Below, one piece after another: positions 1 to 13,400 of a stretch of 64,000 nucleotides of DNA. The first letter of the stretch is position 1. Each line of letters opens with the position of its first letter. The stretch is taken from assembly GCA_008360975.2 (NCBI GenBank), contig CM039179.1, positions 63,216,666-63,280,665 on the forward strand, read 5' to 3'. Below the pieces are notes generated by a model that saw nothing but the letters and a program-made list of their open reading frames with translations, did no database searches and was not told the DNA's origin. A program made the position numbers and the translations under genes. The DNA is from Lichenostomus cassidix (Eukaryota > Chordata > Aves > Passeriformes > Meliphagidae).

Positions 1-1280
1 GAAAGTGAGGTACATATACCACATTTTCTTTCACAGACTCTGCTACCTTCTGCACAAATAATTCCATATAGGTTCTACCACATATGACAAATAGAGCATT
101 ATTCATACCACATGAATATATAAATATGGGTAAAATATGTATAAATATGGCACAAAAGTAAAATAAGAAAACACATTCTTTTTAGGCATTCCCTTCCCTA
201 TTACTTCAGTTCCTTAAGCCTTCTGAAGTGTGCAGCAAAGACTTTCCCCATCTTTCATTTGCTAAATGGTACTGGAAGTCTTAATTAAAATAAAACTGAT
301 TTCCCTGATCCTCAAAATGAGTGCAAATTGTCAGAAAGGAGGTTGCATATTAAGCAACCTTTTTATTGTCTTTCTCCTCTGTGCCTAATTCTATCAGTCT
401 AACTTTGTGTCGTTTCTAAACTTTTCCTTTGTTTTTGGTATAAAATAACCAAGAGTCACTTGTCAGCTCCCTGTTTGCAATTTATTTCATTTCCTACCTC
501 CAGAATCCATGTGTGCTACAGGGAGCCAAACTGAATTGATTCTGTCCTTAAATAAGACACCAGATATTCAGGTCAAGAAAGATGTTCTAAATCTGAAGAT
601 CCATAACTGAAACATTCTAAATAATGTCATTGTTGAATCAAAATTAATGATTCTGTCAACCTTAAAGGAAAGCTTTGGAAGTAGGCTATATTCAAAATTC
701 CTTTCAACATTTTCAAAGTTCATCCACACCTAAAATGGCCAGTCACAGAATGGACAGGAAATCTCCTAAGGTTATACCTCTACTTTGTAACAGAAAGGCT
801 TTGAAGTAACTAAACTTCTAGACAAAGAGTCTTTATATCTGAAACAGAAATACAAGCTGTGCATGAAAAAAACCACTTCCATGGCCTGCCTCTCACTCTG
901 TTCACTCCAGTGCAGAACTGCTCGTGATCTTTGTGTTATTCTCATCCTGGTGTGAAGGAAAGACAGTGTTTATTCTTGATACATTAACAGATTCTACAAA
1001 AAGCCTATGTTTTACTCTTTAACCACTGAAAGGCTATGCTGAGACTTGGGAGACATTTTGACAATAAAATGTCAGACACCAGGACAATTGAGAAGGAATT
1101 TATGGACCAAGAGGAAAAGGAATTATGTTGTTGTGTAACAAAATTAGATTTAAAAAGTATCAAAGATGAAGCAGAGAAGAAATTCTACTAAATTAGCTAT
1201 GCCCAGTGTTACCTACTCAGGTAGGCTGATAGCTCAAAATATGCAAGACACACCACTAATAAACAGAGTGAAATGTTTAC
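1..1280. other. NEK5 intron sequence, no exon recognised
   Basis: AT-rich sequence downstream (in the minus-strand sense) of the last NEK5 exon found. I searched for the human continuation (PAEYLQRKFEAQ-like) and saw no match, so the next exon probably lies off the left edge. No recognisable repeat. Confidence 0.6.
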
Positions 1281-1480
1281 CAGTCAGATGATGGAGGTGG
1301 AGGTACAACTTGTCCTTTTAGTTTATAGTATTCTTCAACTCTTTGGCTGATATGAGAAAGGTCATAATGTGCATTAGTTTTCCTGTGCAAACTGTCAAAC
1401 TTCTCACAGTAATGACCATAATGGCCATGCACTCTAATGCTTTCTGGCCTTTCTGCCATATTAAATCCAGAGGTCTGTGG
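1281..1480 (-). CDS. NEK5: NEK5 coding exon 11 (residues 344-409)
   Basis: Starts [20 protein letters not shown] and ends PPSSDW (Trp codon split) before donor GTAAAC; acceptor ATTTTCAG. The GHYGHY motif corresponds to GHYDYYY of human NEK5. The next exon was not found in positions 1-1280. Confidence 0.92.
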
Positions 1481-4400
1481 CTGAAAATATAATAAAGGAT
1501 GTTATTTTACATGTTCTCATTTGTATCAGTACAAGTTTTAATTAACCTCCTGTACTTCTCCCCTATCTGCGTTGCACGGTAATACAGTCTACAGTATAGT
1601 TAGTCTAAGTTTTCCAAATCTTTTCACATATAACCCAAAAACTTCCAGACTTGTCAGGGCTTATGTGATCTCACCATTGCTTTTTCCTTTTCCCCTGTTC
1701 CATCAGCTCCTGTCATTAGCAGCAACCAACATTGCTGTGCAAGTGAATCAGCAAGGGGCTTTGCACTCTGTAGTGTCACTGCCCTAGAGTCACTTCATTG
1801 TTCTGGAGCCTAAAGCACTGAATTATTTCCAGGAGAGTCTCATTTTGACATGTAATAGCAAGGGAAATCTGGGATGTGTTTTGGACAGTACAGGCATTGA
1901 TGGCTGCTTTCAGGGGAGCACTGTGCTACTTCATTTCACATTTCTTTGATTATGTGCATGTGGGAGTTGGGCTTTCATTTCTCAAAGTCCTTACTGTGAT
2001 GAAACATTCCTGTATTTCTCCTTTGTGACAAGACTGTAATTTGCATTTCTCATAAGAACAAGGGAGAGAAGATGATCACCTAGCTGCCACTGCATGATGT
2101 AAATGTGGTCAGACATCCACAGACTTTTCCATTGTGGGAAACTGCATGGTGCATGAGGAAAATGCTAACTTTTGCTTACTTTCCTCCATACCATTAATGC
2201 CCCTAAGTATCACTTTCACAGATGGTAAATACATTAACTATTAGTCCCCATTTTCCTTCTTACACACTCTGAAAATAGGCTTCTGTACCTGTGGTGCTGT
2301 CCAAATTACAGTAGAATTTAAATTCCTATCTGTATAAAATGAAAGTTCACATCTGTCAGGAAAGTTCCCAAGGAAGAAGTAACCTCAAAAAGTGTTTACC
2401 TTCTTCCTCATTAAAGTAGGTTTGACAGTATGGTATCCAGAAGGATGGCAATCCCAAAGGATGTTCTCCCAAAGGGAGAACAAATCAGACTGTCTAAATA
2501 AATGTCAGAGGCCTGAGAACTGTGACTCGTTAAACAGGTGCCAGGAAGTTGTGCTTGACCAACTCACTAACATTCTACAATGAAATGCCTGCCTCGACAG
2601 ACAAGGGGAGAGCAAGGGGATATTTCCTATCAGGCAGTTGCCTTTATGGAGACTTTTCACACTGTCTGCCCTAAGATCCTCACAGAGAAGCTGATGAAGT
2701 GAAAGCTGAATGAGAAGGCAGTGAAATTGCTTGAAAAGTGAAGAGTGTGGTGATCATAGTGCAAAGCATAGCTGAAGGCCAGCAGCTAGAGTTCAACATC
2801 TTCCCTAATGATTTAGTTCTTGCGAGAGAGTGGGGCAGAGTGCACCCTCAGCAAGTTTGCTGATAACACACACTAGGAGGAGTGGCTGATACACCAGAAG
2901 GTTGTGCTGCCATCCAGAGGGACCACAAAGAGCTGGAGAAATGGGATGACAGAAATTGCATGCAGTCCAGTAATGGAAGTGCAAAGTCCTATGCTCTGCA
3001 CCAGTATATGCCGGTGGCCATCCAGCTGGGAAGCAGCTTGGCAGAGAAGAAGGGGGGGTGGGTCTGGTGGACAACAAGTTGACCATTAGCCAACAATGTG
3101 TCCTTGCTGAAAAGATGAATGACATCCTGGCCTGTACTAGTGAAAGTATTCCCAGCAGGTCAAGGGAGGTGATCTTTCTGCACAACTCAGCACGTGTGAG
3201 GTCACACATGAAGTGCTGTGTCTAATTCTGAGCTCTCCAGTACAAAAGAGACAGTTATATGCTGGAAAAAGTCCAGTGAAAGGCCTGGAGCATTTCTTCT
3301 ATGAGAAACGGCTGAAAGAGCTCAGACTGTTTAGCCTGAAGGCAGGATCTTATCAGTGGTTATGGCAACCTGAAGGGAGGAGGATGGAGCCAGACCCTTT
3401 CCACTGGTACCCAGTGACTGAACCAGAGGCAATGGACACAAATTGAAACACAGAAGGTTCCCTCTGACCAACAGAAAACAATATATTCACTGTGGGGGAG
3501 GGTTCCTGGGGATGGGGCACAGGTTGCCCAAATAGGATTTAGAGTCTCCACCTTTGCAGATATTCAATAGCCAACTGGACACAGTCTTGGACAACTGGAT
3601 CTAGACGACCCTGCTTGAGTAGGGGTTTGGACAAACTGACATCCAGAAGTCCTTTCCACCCTCAGTCATCCTGTGATTCTGTGAATCCTGAAGCAACATC
3701 TTCAAAGTATGACACTATACAAGTATTCCTGAAACCCTGCACACATTAGATTGAAACCTTTCAACATTATTTGGATGTTGAAAGAATGTGGAAATATTCC
3801 CAGTGTAGGTCAAAACACTGAGGACAATATTCTGCTTTTGATTATAGCAGTGCACAGTGAAAGGATACTATCTTTCTAACTTAATCCATCCCTGGATTTG
3901 CATTGGCACAAATGTAACTCTGAGGAAAATGAAGTCCTACAATCTGCACAGGGCCAGTATCATCCATAGTTAGTATAAGTGATTGTGTGATGGATGCAGT
4001 TCTGGGAACTCCATGTTCCCTATGATCAGTTAAGCTACTGTAATTGCAGTGTGCAGACCTGGGGGCTCCTAGACCCTAAATGTGCTTTCCTTATGTTCAC
4101 CAGCATTCAAGGTACTACTACATGCTCTCAAAGATAAACATAAATGGGTGCAGTGATGCTAAGTAAAAGGCTGGACAAAGCATACAGCTGATACCCTACC
4201 TGAGGAAAGGAGGAGGTGGAAAACAAGGGAGAGGCAAAATGGTTGTGAAAAATTGGGCTTGCATTTGGGAAAGGCTGTCAGCAATAAGTATCTGAGGCAA
4301 CGGCAGTGAGTGCCAGTGATGTTGCCATGAATGAGCTGTCAGAAGGGCTGAAGTAACAGGATCAGTGTATTTGCCTCTATAGCAAAAAATGCAAACACGG

Positions 4401-7400
4401 GGCTTATTTGCCTTTGTGCACACATAAATGCAAAGCATGCCTGAATCCTTTTTTTACTAAGGACCATAACAAAGCAGCCCAGATCTGGTGTTTCCCACTT
4501 ATGCTTTCAAAACATCTCTTCTGAGGATTCAGGCATGTGTAACTGTCTTTACTGACTTAATGTAGGCATTAAGCTAAACATACATTTTAATGTCTTAAGC
4601 CTTTTAAGGTATCTTTTTTAAGTGCAGGTGTTTGTTTTCTGAAGATTACATATATATATATATATAACTCTGAAGATTATTATATGTATATGTGTCTGTG
4701 TATATGTATATATTATAAAAAAGAACGCAGACACACAGTACCGGAATAATTAGCTGTTGTCCTCTTGAAGGAGGCTTCCATTCATTTCTTTGAAATAATT
4801 CTTGTTTCTTGACAGGCACCACCATTCCAGATTCTGGAGAAACTGGGTCCTGGACTCTTGCCTTCTGAAGTTTATGTGCTTTTTAACAATAAGAGATTAA
4901 AAAATTACATTCTGTGCTCTCTATGTGATTAATGATCATGTGGCTGCAAACCATAGTAGGGTGCCCACACCTAACACAGACAGGTTGGCTTAATAAATAT
5001 TCCTTATATTCTTTCACCATCATCAATCACCATACTTCACACCTCACAGGCATTCTGCTTTTCATTCTGAGAATGACATGCTTTTGAAAACATGGTTTGT
5101 CACATTCATCTAAAGAGGATCTTATTGATTAGTTTTGCAAAGAGCAGCAAATAAGAGGGAGACCTTTATAAACTAGAGTGTTGATTTCATGGTAGCACCA
5201 AGAACAGAAAGCAGGAGGTCTGAGTCACAGACTCCAGGTGTCCACCAGCTTAGGCATTCCCTTTCTAAACCCAGCCCTCCATACTCTACAAATCACTAGG
5301 CAATGTTGCAATACTTGTGAAATCTGAAAAGAAAGGCTGAAAGGTGAAAAATCTACCTTATAATTTTCCCACATAGGAGAATACAAGTGTAGACCATTCT
5401 AGTTTGGTCAGTTAGTATTTTGCAAATATTTTACCTGTACTAATGACAGTAGTGTCCTTTCTTGGATTAAGTAGTTTCTAAGTGAGTTTTAAATCTTTCA
5501 TGAGTATTGACTGTTAAGAGTATCATGTTTGAGAGATAAAATATATTAAAACCATGATTAAATTACCAGAGATTTTTTTTTTAATGCCCAAGTTAATTGG
5601 TAGTTCAGGCCTCTGTCCAAACTGCATTGATTCTGCAGGCAGATAAATCTCATTGAAAATAATTTCCAAAATAACATGGGTTCCTACACTACCGATGAAT
5701 ATTTTTGGTGGGATGTGGGTGGGAAGTCCAAAGTGTAGTTAGGTAACCACATAGGTTTATTTTCACAGATCTGTTCAAACTGCTTTGATATTCCAAATAT
5801 AAATTTGAGAACTAATTGTGATATAATAAAGAATATAGAATTAGAGAAAGTTTGCACTGCCAGAAACATGCCAGATGTTCAACAGTTCATACAGACATAC
5901 ATTTAGTCTCATTCATGTTTTTAAGAGAGTGCATGCATAATCTGGTCTATCAAATGGGCAGGAAATCCAAATAGAATTCATTGTTTTACAATTTAATAAA
6001 ATCTATAAGGTTTTGTAAAATACATTTTTACTGTTTTGTAAAATACTATGGAGCACGTTTTGAAGATTTATGCCTTCTTTCACTTAGTAAGGATGTTTTT
6101 CATGTGACAGACCTAAACTAGCCCGAAGCCTCTCAGTTTTGTAAATTCTGTTTTTCAAAGAACTAAGATTAATGTTTCAGCACTTTCCTTTGGCAGCTCT
6201 TCTAGACGAACATAGCTAATGAGCTAGTTTTAAAGTTGTCTCTCCCTGAACAGGGCAGCAGTGCACCGTCTGGGTGAATGGCTCTGCTGTTGCAGTTCTC
6301 TCCTCTATTTAACTTCAGGTGAAACTCTATCCAAATGTGCAGTAAAGACTGTTGGAGCAAATTACTGCCAACAGGTGTGTCATAACTAACAAATGTTACT
6401 GCAGAATGGATGATACAGTTATTATATTATTATCATATTATTATCATTACCTTGTATCTGCTTGGCTCCAGATTGTGATGCTGAAGGCTTTTTTCTATGC
6501 ATCACAGCGAGACAGAGTTCTTCCTGTGCTACCTATCAGAAGGAAAGGTATCTGATAAACTGTTTATACCACTTTGATACATATTTTCTCTCAGCAAGCA
6601 GCAGTACAGTCACTTACCTCAGGGGGCAAATACCTGAGAACAAGTTTCTGCAAGAAGGGCTTTCTTAGAATAGAACTGATGGATGGTCGATCTCTCGGAG
6701 ATATTTTAAACAACTGGGAAATTAATATCCTCAGATCATAGGAATAGGTAGGAGACACTGGTTGAAAACGCCCTCTGCAAATCTTCAGCACCAGTTCATG
6801 CAAACTATTGCCTTGAAACTTAATTAAGGAAAACAATAAAAAGAGGACAGTAAGTACTGCTGGTTCAGGATGATGAACTAGACACCCCAACTTTAAAAAC
6901 AGGTACTTGTTGACTCAGTCACAGAATGGTTTGGGTTGGAAGGGACCTCAAAGATCATCTCATTCCAGCCTCCCTGCATTAGGCAAGGACACCTTCTGCT
7001 AGATCAGGTTGCTCAAAGTCCCATCCAACCTAGCCTTGAACACTTCCAGGGATGGGGCATCCACAGCTTCTCTAGGCAACCTGTGACAGTGTCTCACCAC
7101 CCGCACAGGAGAGAATTTCTTCCAAATATCTAAGTTTAACTTCTTTCAGTTTAAAGCCATTCCCCACAAGCCCTTGCCAAAAGCGTATACAGTTGAGGGC
7201 TGCAGAGCTGGATGCAGCACTCCAGGTACGGTCTCACAGACTGGAGCAGTGAGGAGAAGCCCTGAAGCCTCCATAAATCCTTTCTTGCTAACCACAGTTT
7301 GCTGTGGAAAATAAATATAACCACTCTCTGATTGTGTTTCCTGGTTATGTTCTCCTTGTTTCAGCTGTGCAGCTAAAAGATCTGATGACTTTTGTACCTG

Positions 7401-10400
7401 GAAGAGTTTTATTCATGCTCTGCTGTCAGACAGAAGCAATTTTTCCAGAATGAAACATTACGTATTTTGCCAAAAGCTGTCCAAAAGAGATCATATTGTC
7501 TTCACAGTGTTCACCTTCAAAGTCTCACTTCATCCAAGCCTCTGCATTCTGTGCTCTCTCCGAAACAAAGATACAATCCCAATTTTTTAAAAAACTGATG
7601 CCAATCAGATAATTCAGTCCTCTCAGTTCACTAGATCTCTTAAAAGGCCAGCGTCAATATAGTTTTTAGGGTCTTAAGCCAAAAAAAAAAAAAAAAAAAA
7701 AAAGCAAGCTCTTTCTAAAATCGCCCTTTTATTTATGTGGCTATTTTGAAGGTGGTAGAATCAAAATTTACCATAGCTTCACTTATCTTTTCTGTCTATA
7801 TCTGCACTGTATCACATTGAAAAAGTGGGCAGCAATACGGAATAAAACACCTTCTATTCATAGTAGTATTTCAGGTTTTGTCACTTTGTGAAATCAGCAG
7901 TTTTCCCCAGCAGTATCCCCCTTGCTCTCCCTATTAGTGCTGCTCTACCTTCTCCCACATCCAGCCTCAGCAAAAACTCAACATCTGCTGGTCCGAGGAA
8001 TCTGATCTTTTTCCTGTTGTCAAGATTAGTTTCCGCTGTGTTCCCTTCTCCATGTAAGTCACAGGCTAAGGATTACCTGAGGTTCAGACCAGGCTGAGGA
8101 CAACACAACTTCCTGAAGATGCTATCTCAGTCATTTTCTGACTTAAATGTGCTTTCAAAAAAAATGAAACTTTTAGGAAAATGGGGACTCAAAACACTTC
8201 ATGGAGTATTGTGGGCTTTAAGTTCTTTAATACGTATGGATTGGTATTTTCAAATAGAAATTAGTGGAATTATATATCTAAGCCTAACCTTGAAGTCTGG
8301 CTTTAATTCTTTCCATTGTTCATGTGTCTTGAATAAGTTTAGTACTCTTTAAAGAGTAAATATATGTTCAAAGTATGTATACACACATGCATATATGTAA
8401 GTTACAGGAATAGTACATAGTACATTTTATTTTATTATGCACAAAACAGATACAATATGAAAAGCTAAACACTAGCAGAAATTCTTTAATATCAATAAGT
8501 AAGATGAATATAATTCCACTAGCTGACTGTGAATACTATTATTACTACAGGCTTTGCAAGGTGACCACTATATTTTCTAATAACATGATAAAAAACTGAT
8601 TGTACAGTACTTACAGGATGTTTTAGTGCACAAAGCTCATAAAGCACACAGCCAAGAGACCAAATATCTCTGTGAATAAGAAGTAATTAAGGTTTCAGTG
8701 AAAAGTCGATAATATTTTCATCCATGTAATCAGTACCTCTTCTCAGCTTCCAAATTTATTACCATCATTCTGTCACAGATTAACACTGGTGAAAGTTTTA
8801 TTTTTTCTTAAATCCCACTAAAAAGAACAACTAGAAATTTATTTTTAGTTGCTGCACCAATGTTACTATGGTATCTAATTAGGTATTATCATTATAATTG
8901 GAAAAGGCACATGATACAGAATGTCTGCTTAATATTTCTAGCAGGATGAAGGACAAAGCTGCCATGATAGTTAAGGAGACAATAAGGGAGTAAACTCATC
9001 TGAATAGCACCTCAGAGCTGAGATGCTACTATAGGCTCCAGAACATTTGGTGTTGATCATATCCCCCATGAAGTTTAGGGGGTCTAAGCCCACTCACCTC
9101 CTGACTTTACAATGTTTCTCATCTGGTATTTTGTGGTAAGCCTCAAACCTATTTGTCTTTCCTGCAGGTGGCTACTGCAAATTTTCAAAGTAGCCAAACT
9201 AGCTGCTTCCATTTTAGTGTATTTTTATAAATTATAAATAAGTGTATCAAAAATTAATGAACTTGGAACTGTAAAGACACATTGGTTATTGCATCTTGGA
9301 AATGAGAGAAACTTAGTAATTGATGGAGAAGCAGATAAAGCAAAGGGAAAAATACTGGCTTACATCTCCCACCACTACTAAAAAGAAGTACTAAAAGAGA
9401 GTTTAAAATATAAGTAATTTTATAAAGCCAAAATACAGAATTATGTTAAACCTGTGGATTAATCACAGCAAAGTCATGATTGCTATATTTTGGACACTGT
9501 GAGTCAAAATACTACCGATGTTGTATAGCATAAGATAGTTGTTGTATTTGATGGTGCACCTAATTATTTTACACAATAACACTAAACTTCACAAAAGGTG
9601 ACCATGAGAAATTCCTGGTGCCCTGCACAAATATAATAATTTAAACCATTATATTAATAAACTGAGTTCTTCCATGCCTGCATGTCCTCACATACTTAAG
9701 AAGGAAAGACAGAGACTTACGTTTTGTTGTTATATGGTCGATTCTCACATATCTCAGGTGAAAGGTAATAAGGGGTGCCTACACAGGTATGGGCAAACTC
9801 CGTAGTACTAGTGAAACACAATGAATAAAAAGGCTTACACACTGAAAAAGTTTACAAACATCTGAACTAGAGACTTCTCTGCCCCTGGTTAAAAGCATAT
9901 GTAGGACATTATTTCTCCTCTCCAAATAGTTGAATAATGGAACACCCCAAGAAAAACTACAGTATTTCCCAGTTCTGTGTAAAAATGACCCACAATTTTA
10001 ATAGTGGAGAGTGTTTGTACTCCAACAGAAAGCACATGAACTCCCTGTCCTTATCTCCACCCATAGCCTTTTATTATAGCTTCTCTCCTCTGTCCAGCTG
10101 AGGAGGGGAGTGACAGAGCAGCTTTGGTGGACACCTGGTGTCCAGACAGTGTCAACTCACCACAGAAACTGAATTCATTAGCTACATGAGGAAAAATACT
10201 ACCAAGCTCCAGTTATATTGTTGTATAAGCCTATTAAATACTTTTTAAAATGTCTGTACTTGGATGTTCAAGTTCCTGTGTCTACTTCCTATCTGCTCTG
10301 TACTGTTCTGCTGCATAGGAGCAATCCTTACAGCAACTATCCCCAGAACACTTCTGAAGGCAGGCACTCTGGGCATCAGTAATTTACAAGCTGAGAGTTG

Positions 10401-13400
10401 AGTTCTGTCAGAGATAATCAAAAAGCAATTTAATTTAAGCATTTTCCTTCAAAAAAAAAGCAATAAAATTTAAGCATTTTCCTGTTGTTATCATGCCCCC
10501 TGGCGTGTTCTGGCCACAGCTGGCCACTACACAGGATAGGCCAACCTTGTCCCCAAAGTCATTAAAGATAAGGCCTCTCTTTTTGGGAGAACAATACAAG
10601 TGCAAGCCCAGCCATGCCATGCTCTCAGGTCCAGGTGGTTGTTCTGGGTCTCTTTTTTTTTTCTGGAATCTGTGATTCCATGCAGGATGGCATGTTTTAG
10701 GATAACAGGAGAAAATGTAATGTCAGACCCTTTGTATCCCACACTTTTTGAGCAAGCACAATCCACAAACAACTCGCATGTTCAGGTTGCATTCTGAACA
10801 TTCACAAACAGACCTGTTTGGTGGAGGTCACAGACTAATTAAAAACCATGCTTACCTGTTCAGCTGTCTTGCTATGCCAAAGTCCCCAAGCTTTGCTACC
10901 TTTCCATTATTGCTAAGAAAAACATTCTGCAAATAAAACCAAAAATGGTATGTGAAAATGAAAGATGGCAGAGCTTCTTAAGCATATTTTTCACAGGACA
11001 AAATAACCCCCTCTCCAGCACCAGTTTTACTACCTGTGTTTTTACATCTCTGTGTAAAATCTTCTTATCATGAATATGCTTCAAGCCCAAGCAGATCTGC
11101 ACAAACCAACTGAGAATCTGCAATGAAAGTTAAAGAGAATAGATACCTATGAATTTGTGTGACTCTAATGGTGGGGCATCTTACTGAAATATACAAAACA
11201 AAGACAACAACAAAATATAAAACATATAGAATACATGCAACATAAAGCAGTAAAAGAAGTATTTTTAAAGTTAATGCCACAGACTTTTCCTTTCCATTTA
11301 GTACTATCACTAAACTAAATGGAAATAGATACCTGCTCCACTTCCCTCACCCCCTTCAAGTTTTCCCTGACTGCCAGGATATGCACTTGAACATAGACTG
11401 AAGAATCATGCCAAAGGAGAGTTAAGAATAATAGACCTTTTTTAACAAGTGAGGGACTGCAAATAACTAACACAGAATTGGGATCTGTCTTCTTAATCCT
11501 CAGTGATGGAAGTCATGCCACTCAGCTGAATGTGGTCCAGGAACCAAAAAAACCAAAACAAAACCAAAAACAAACAAAAAACCCAAAACAAAATGAAAAA
11601 CAAAAAAAAAAAACACACCAAAAAAACCAAATGGACTGAAATATGGTGAAAGAAGTGAGCTATGAAGAAACTTGCAAAATAAGTTAGCACACATGTTTAA
11701 ATATATACTTAACTTCCAATATACAGGTCTTAAATAAGGGCCTTTGGACTAAATTCAGAAACAAAACTACAGTGTGCTTATATGCTTCTATATTTAGGAT
11801 AATTCATGCACATGAAAGATTTTGATTCAAGTAATAATCTATTTAGTAATGCTTCACATTAAATGGATGATTTCCTGAATAGGGCTGATGCTGCAAATGA
11901 GGCTTTCTCAGAAGTGCATCTGAAAATATAAAAATATTTTAATACTACTATGTTAAATTGGGTAATTTGCTTTTCTTTCTTCAGTTGGCAGGTGTATCTT
12001 TAGTTTCTTTAATTCATTCTTCTGTTTGTATTTCCTTTGCCTTTCTCTGGATACATATTATTCTGTGTTGTTGTCAAGGGGTTTGTGTGTTGGTTCACTC
12101 CTTTGTGCTTTCATGATCTGTGGGTTTGTACTCTCTTTATTTTCTTTCATGTTCTCTCTACCTCTAGTATGGCTCCCAACAGGATTTTAATATTCATTAC
12201 TACCGAGCCAGTAATTCACTTTCAACTGACTTCTACACCAAGGAGCTCCTCTTTTACTACTAAAGCAAAAAGAAAAAATAGTTGCAATACTTTTTTTCTT
12301 CAAATTTATGTCTTAGAGTGTATTTCCACTAGCAGATTTGATACTATCTACTTGGTTTCTAAGAAAAATTTCATCGTACCTGCAAAAGCAGGTTTTATTT
12401 ATGAATAAATAACCCGAGTTCACCATAGTGCTAATGAACTAATTTCAGACCTTAAAGAGCATTAAAAAAAACCCTCCTACACTCCAACTAAAATTATCAA
12501 AGTTTTTTTAAAATTTCAATTATTACTGGATAATTCAAACCACGTGTTTCACATAATTTGTCCTTCCCTCTAAAGAAAATGTCTTTCACCTGATCCTCCT
12601 CAAACAGCACTCCATGTTGCATATTTATCCGCTTCATTAAATCTCCACCATCACAGTATTCCATCACAATATACAGCTTGTTCTTTTCTGAAAGGAAAAG
12701 CATAATTTTTCCTTTATTTCTTTATTATTCATTAATACAGCAAGAACTAAGTTTTATTTTATATGGTCCTACTTTCATAAGGTAGCAGTTAAGCTCTACC
12801 TACTCCTCCTTTCCAAAGACTGAGAAAAAACTGATACTTCCTGCGAAACCTGATGCAAAAATAAAACGTGAAAAATAATTAAATGTAAATTCAGCAAAAT
12901 ATTAAATACATGAGGAAATCCTCAAGAGAACCCACTGAGAGATGTTGTTATAGAAAACTTAGAAAAATGCTTCGAAGTTCAGTTTTTTGCTCAACAACTA
13001 AGTATGCAGTAAGGCTTGGGAAAAAGGTTAAAAGTAGACAGTATTCCAAACAGTAAAAATAAACAGCAGGGCCTGCTTAATACAGAAATTCAACCTATTC
13101 TTACCTCTCTGGGGTTCAGAAGACTATCTGATTTACATGTCCCCTAAAGCATTTACAGTCCTGGTTACAGAAAACAATTTGAACAGAAGCTGCAAATATA
13201 GCTTTTATGACATAAGGCATTGCTTATGACAGATGTCAGCAGGAAAAATAAACACAGGGAATGAGCTTTCATGGTGAATAGAATTCCTTCGATCTTTTGA
13301 TCCTGAAGGATTCTTTATCCTTGAGTCATAATTCAAAATATGTTTCAAGAAAAAAGGCTAGTACAGCATTATGAGATTGAGACTGGATCACTGGAAAGAT

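Noticed and set aside
2289..2329. Candidate NEK5 exon with GT-AG sites encoding [13 protein letters not shown]
   Set aside because: It looked like the RNAILHRNEW region, but the exon at 4742-4878 contains the real QRNEWKPP match and splices in phase directly to 1281-1480, leaving no room for this one.
2805..3551. Open frames inside the CR1 at 2525-3690
   Set aside because: They do not follow the CR1 ORF2 reading frame or are antisense to it; the element is truncated and interrupted.
5435..5477. Phase-compatible 43-nt candidate NEK5 exon
   Set aside because: It fits the phases but has no resemblance to NEK5. The exon at 6451-6532 fits the phases and matches the VIQEE..AGK region.
12037..12408. 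123-codon plus-strand open frame
   Set aside because: Located in a NEK5 intron; no family resemblance, Phe/Ser-rich composition typical of AT-rich intron noise.
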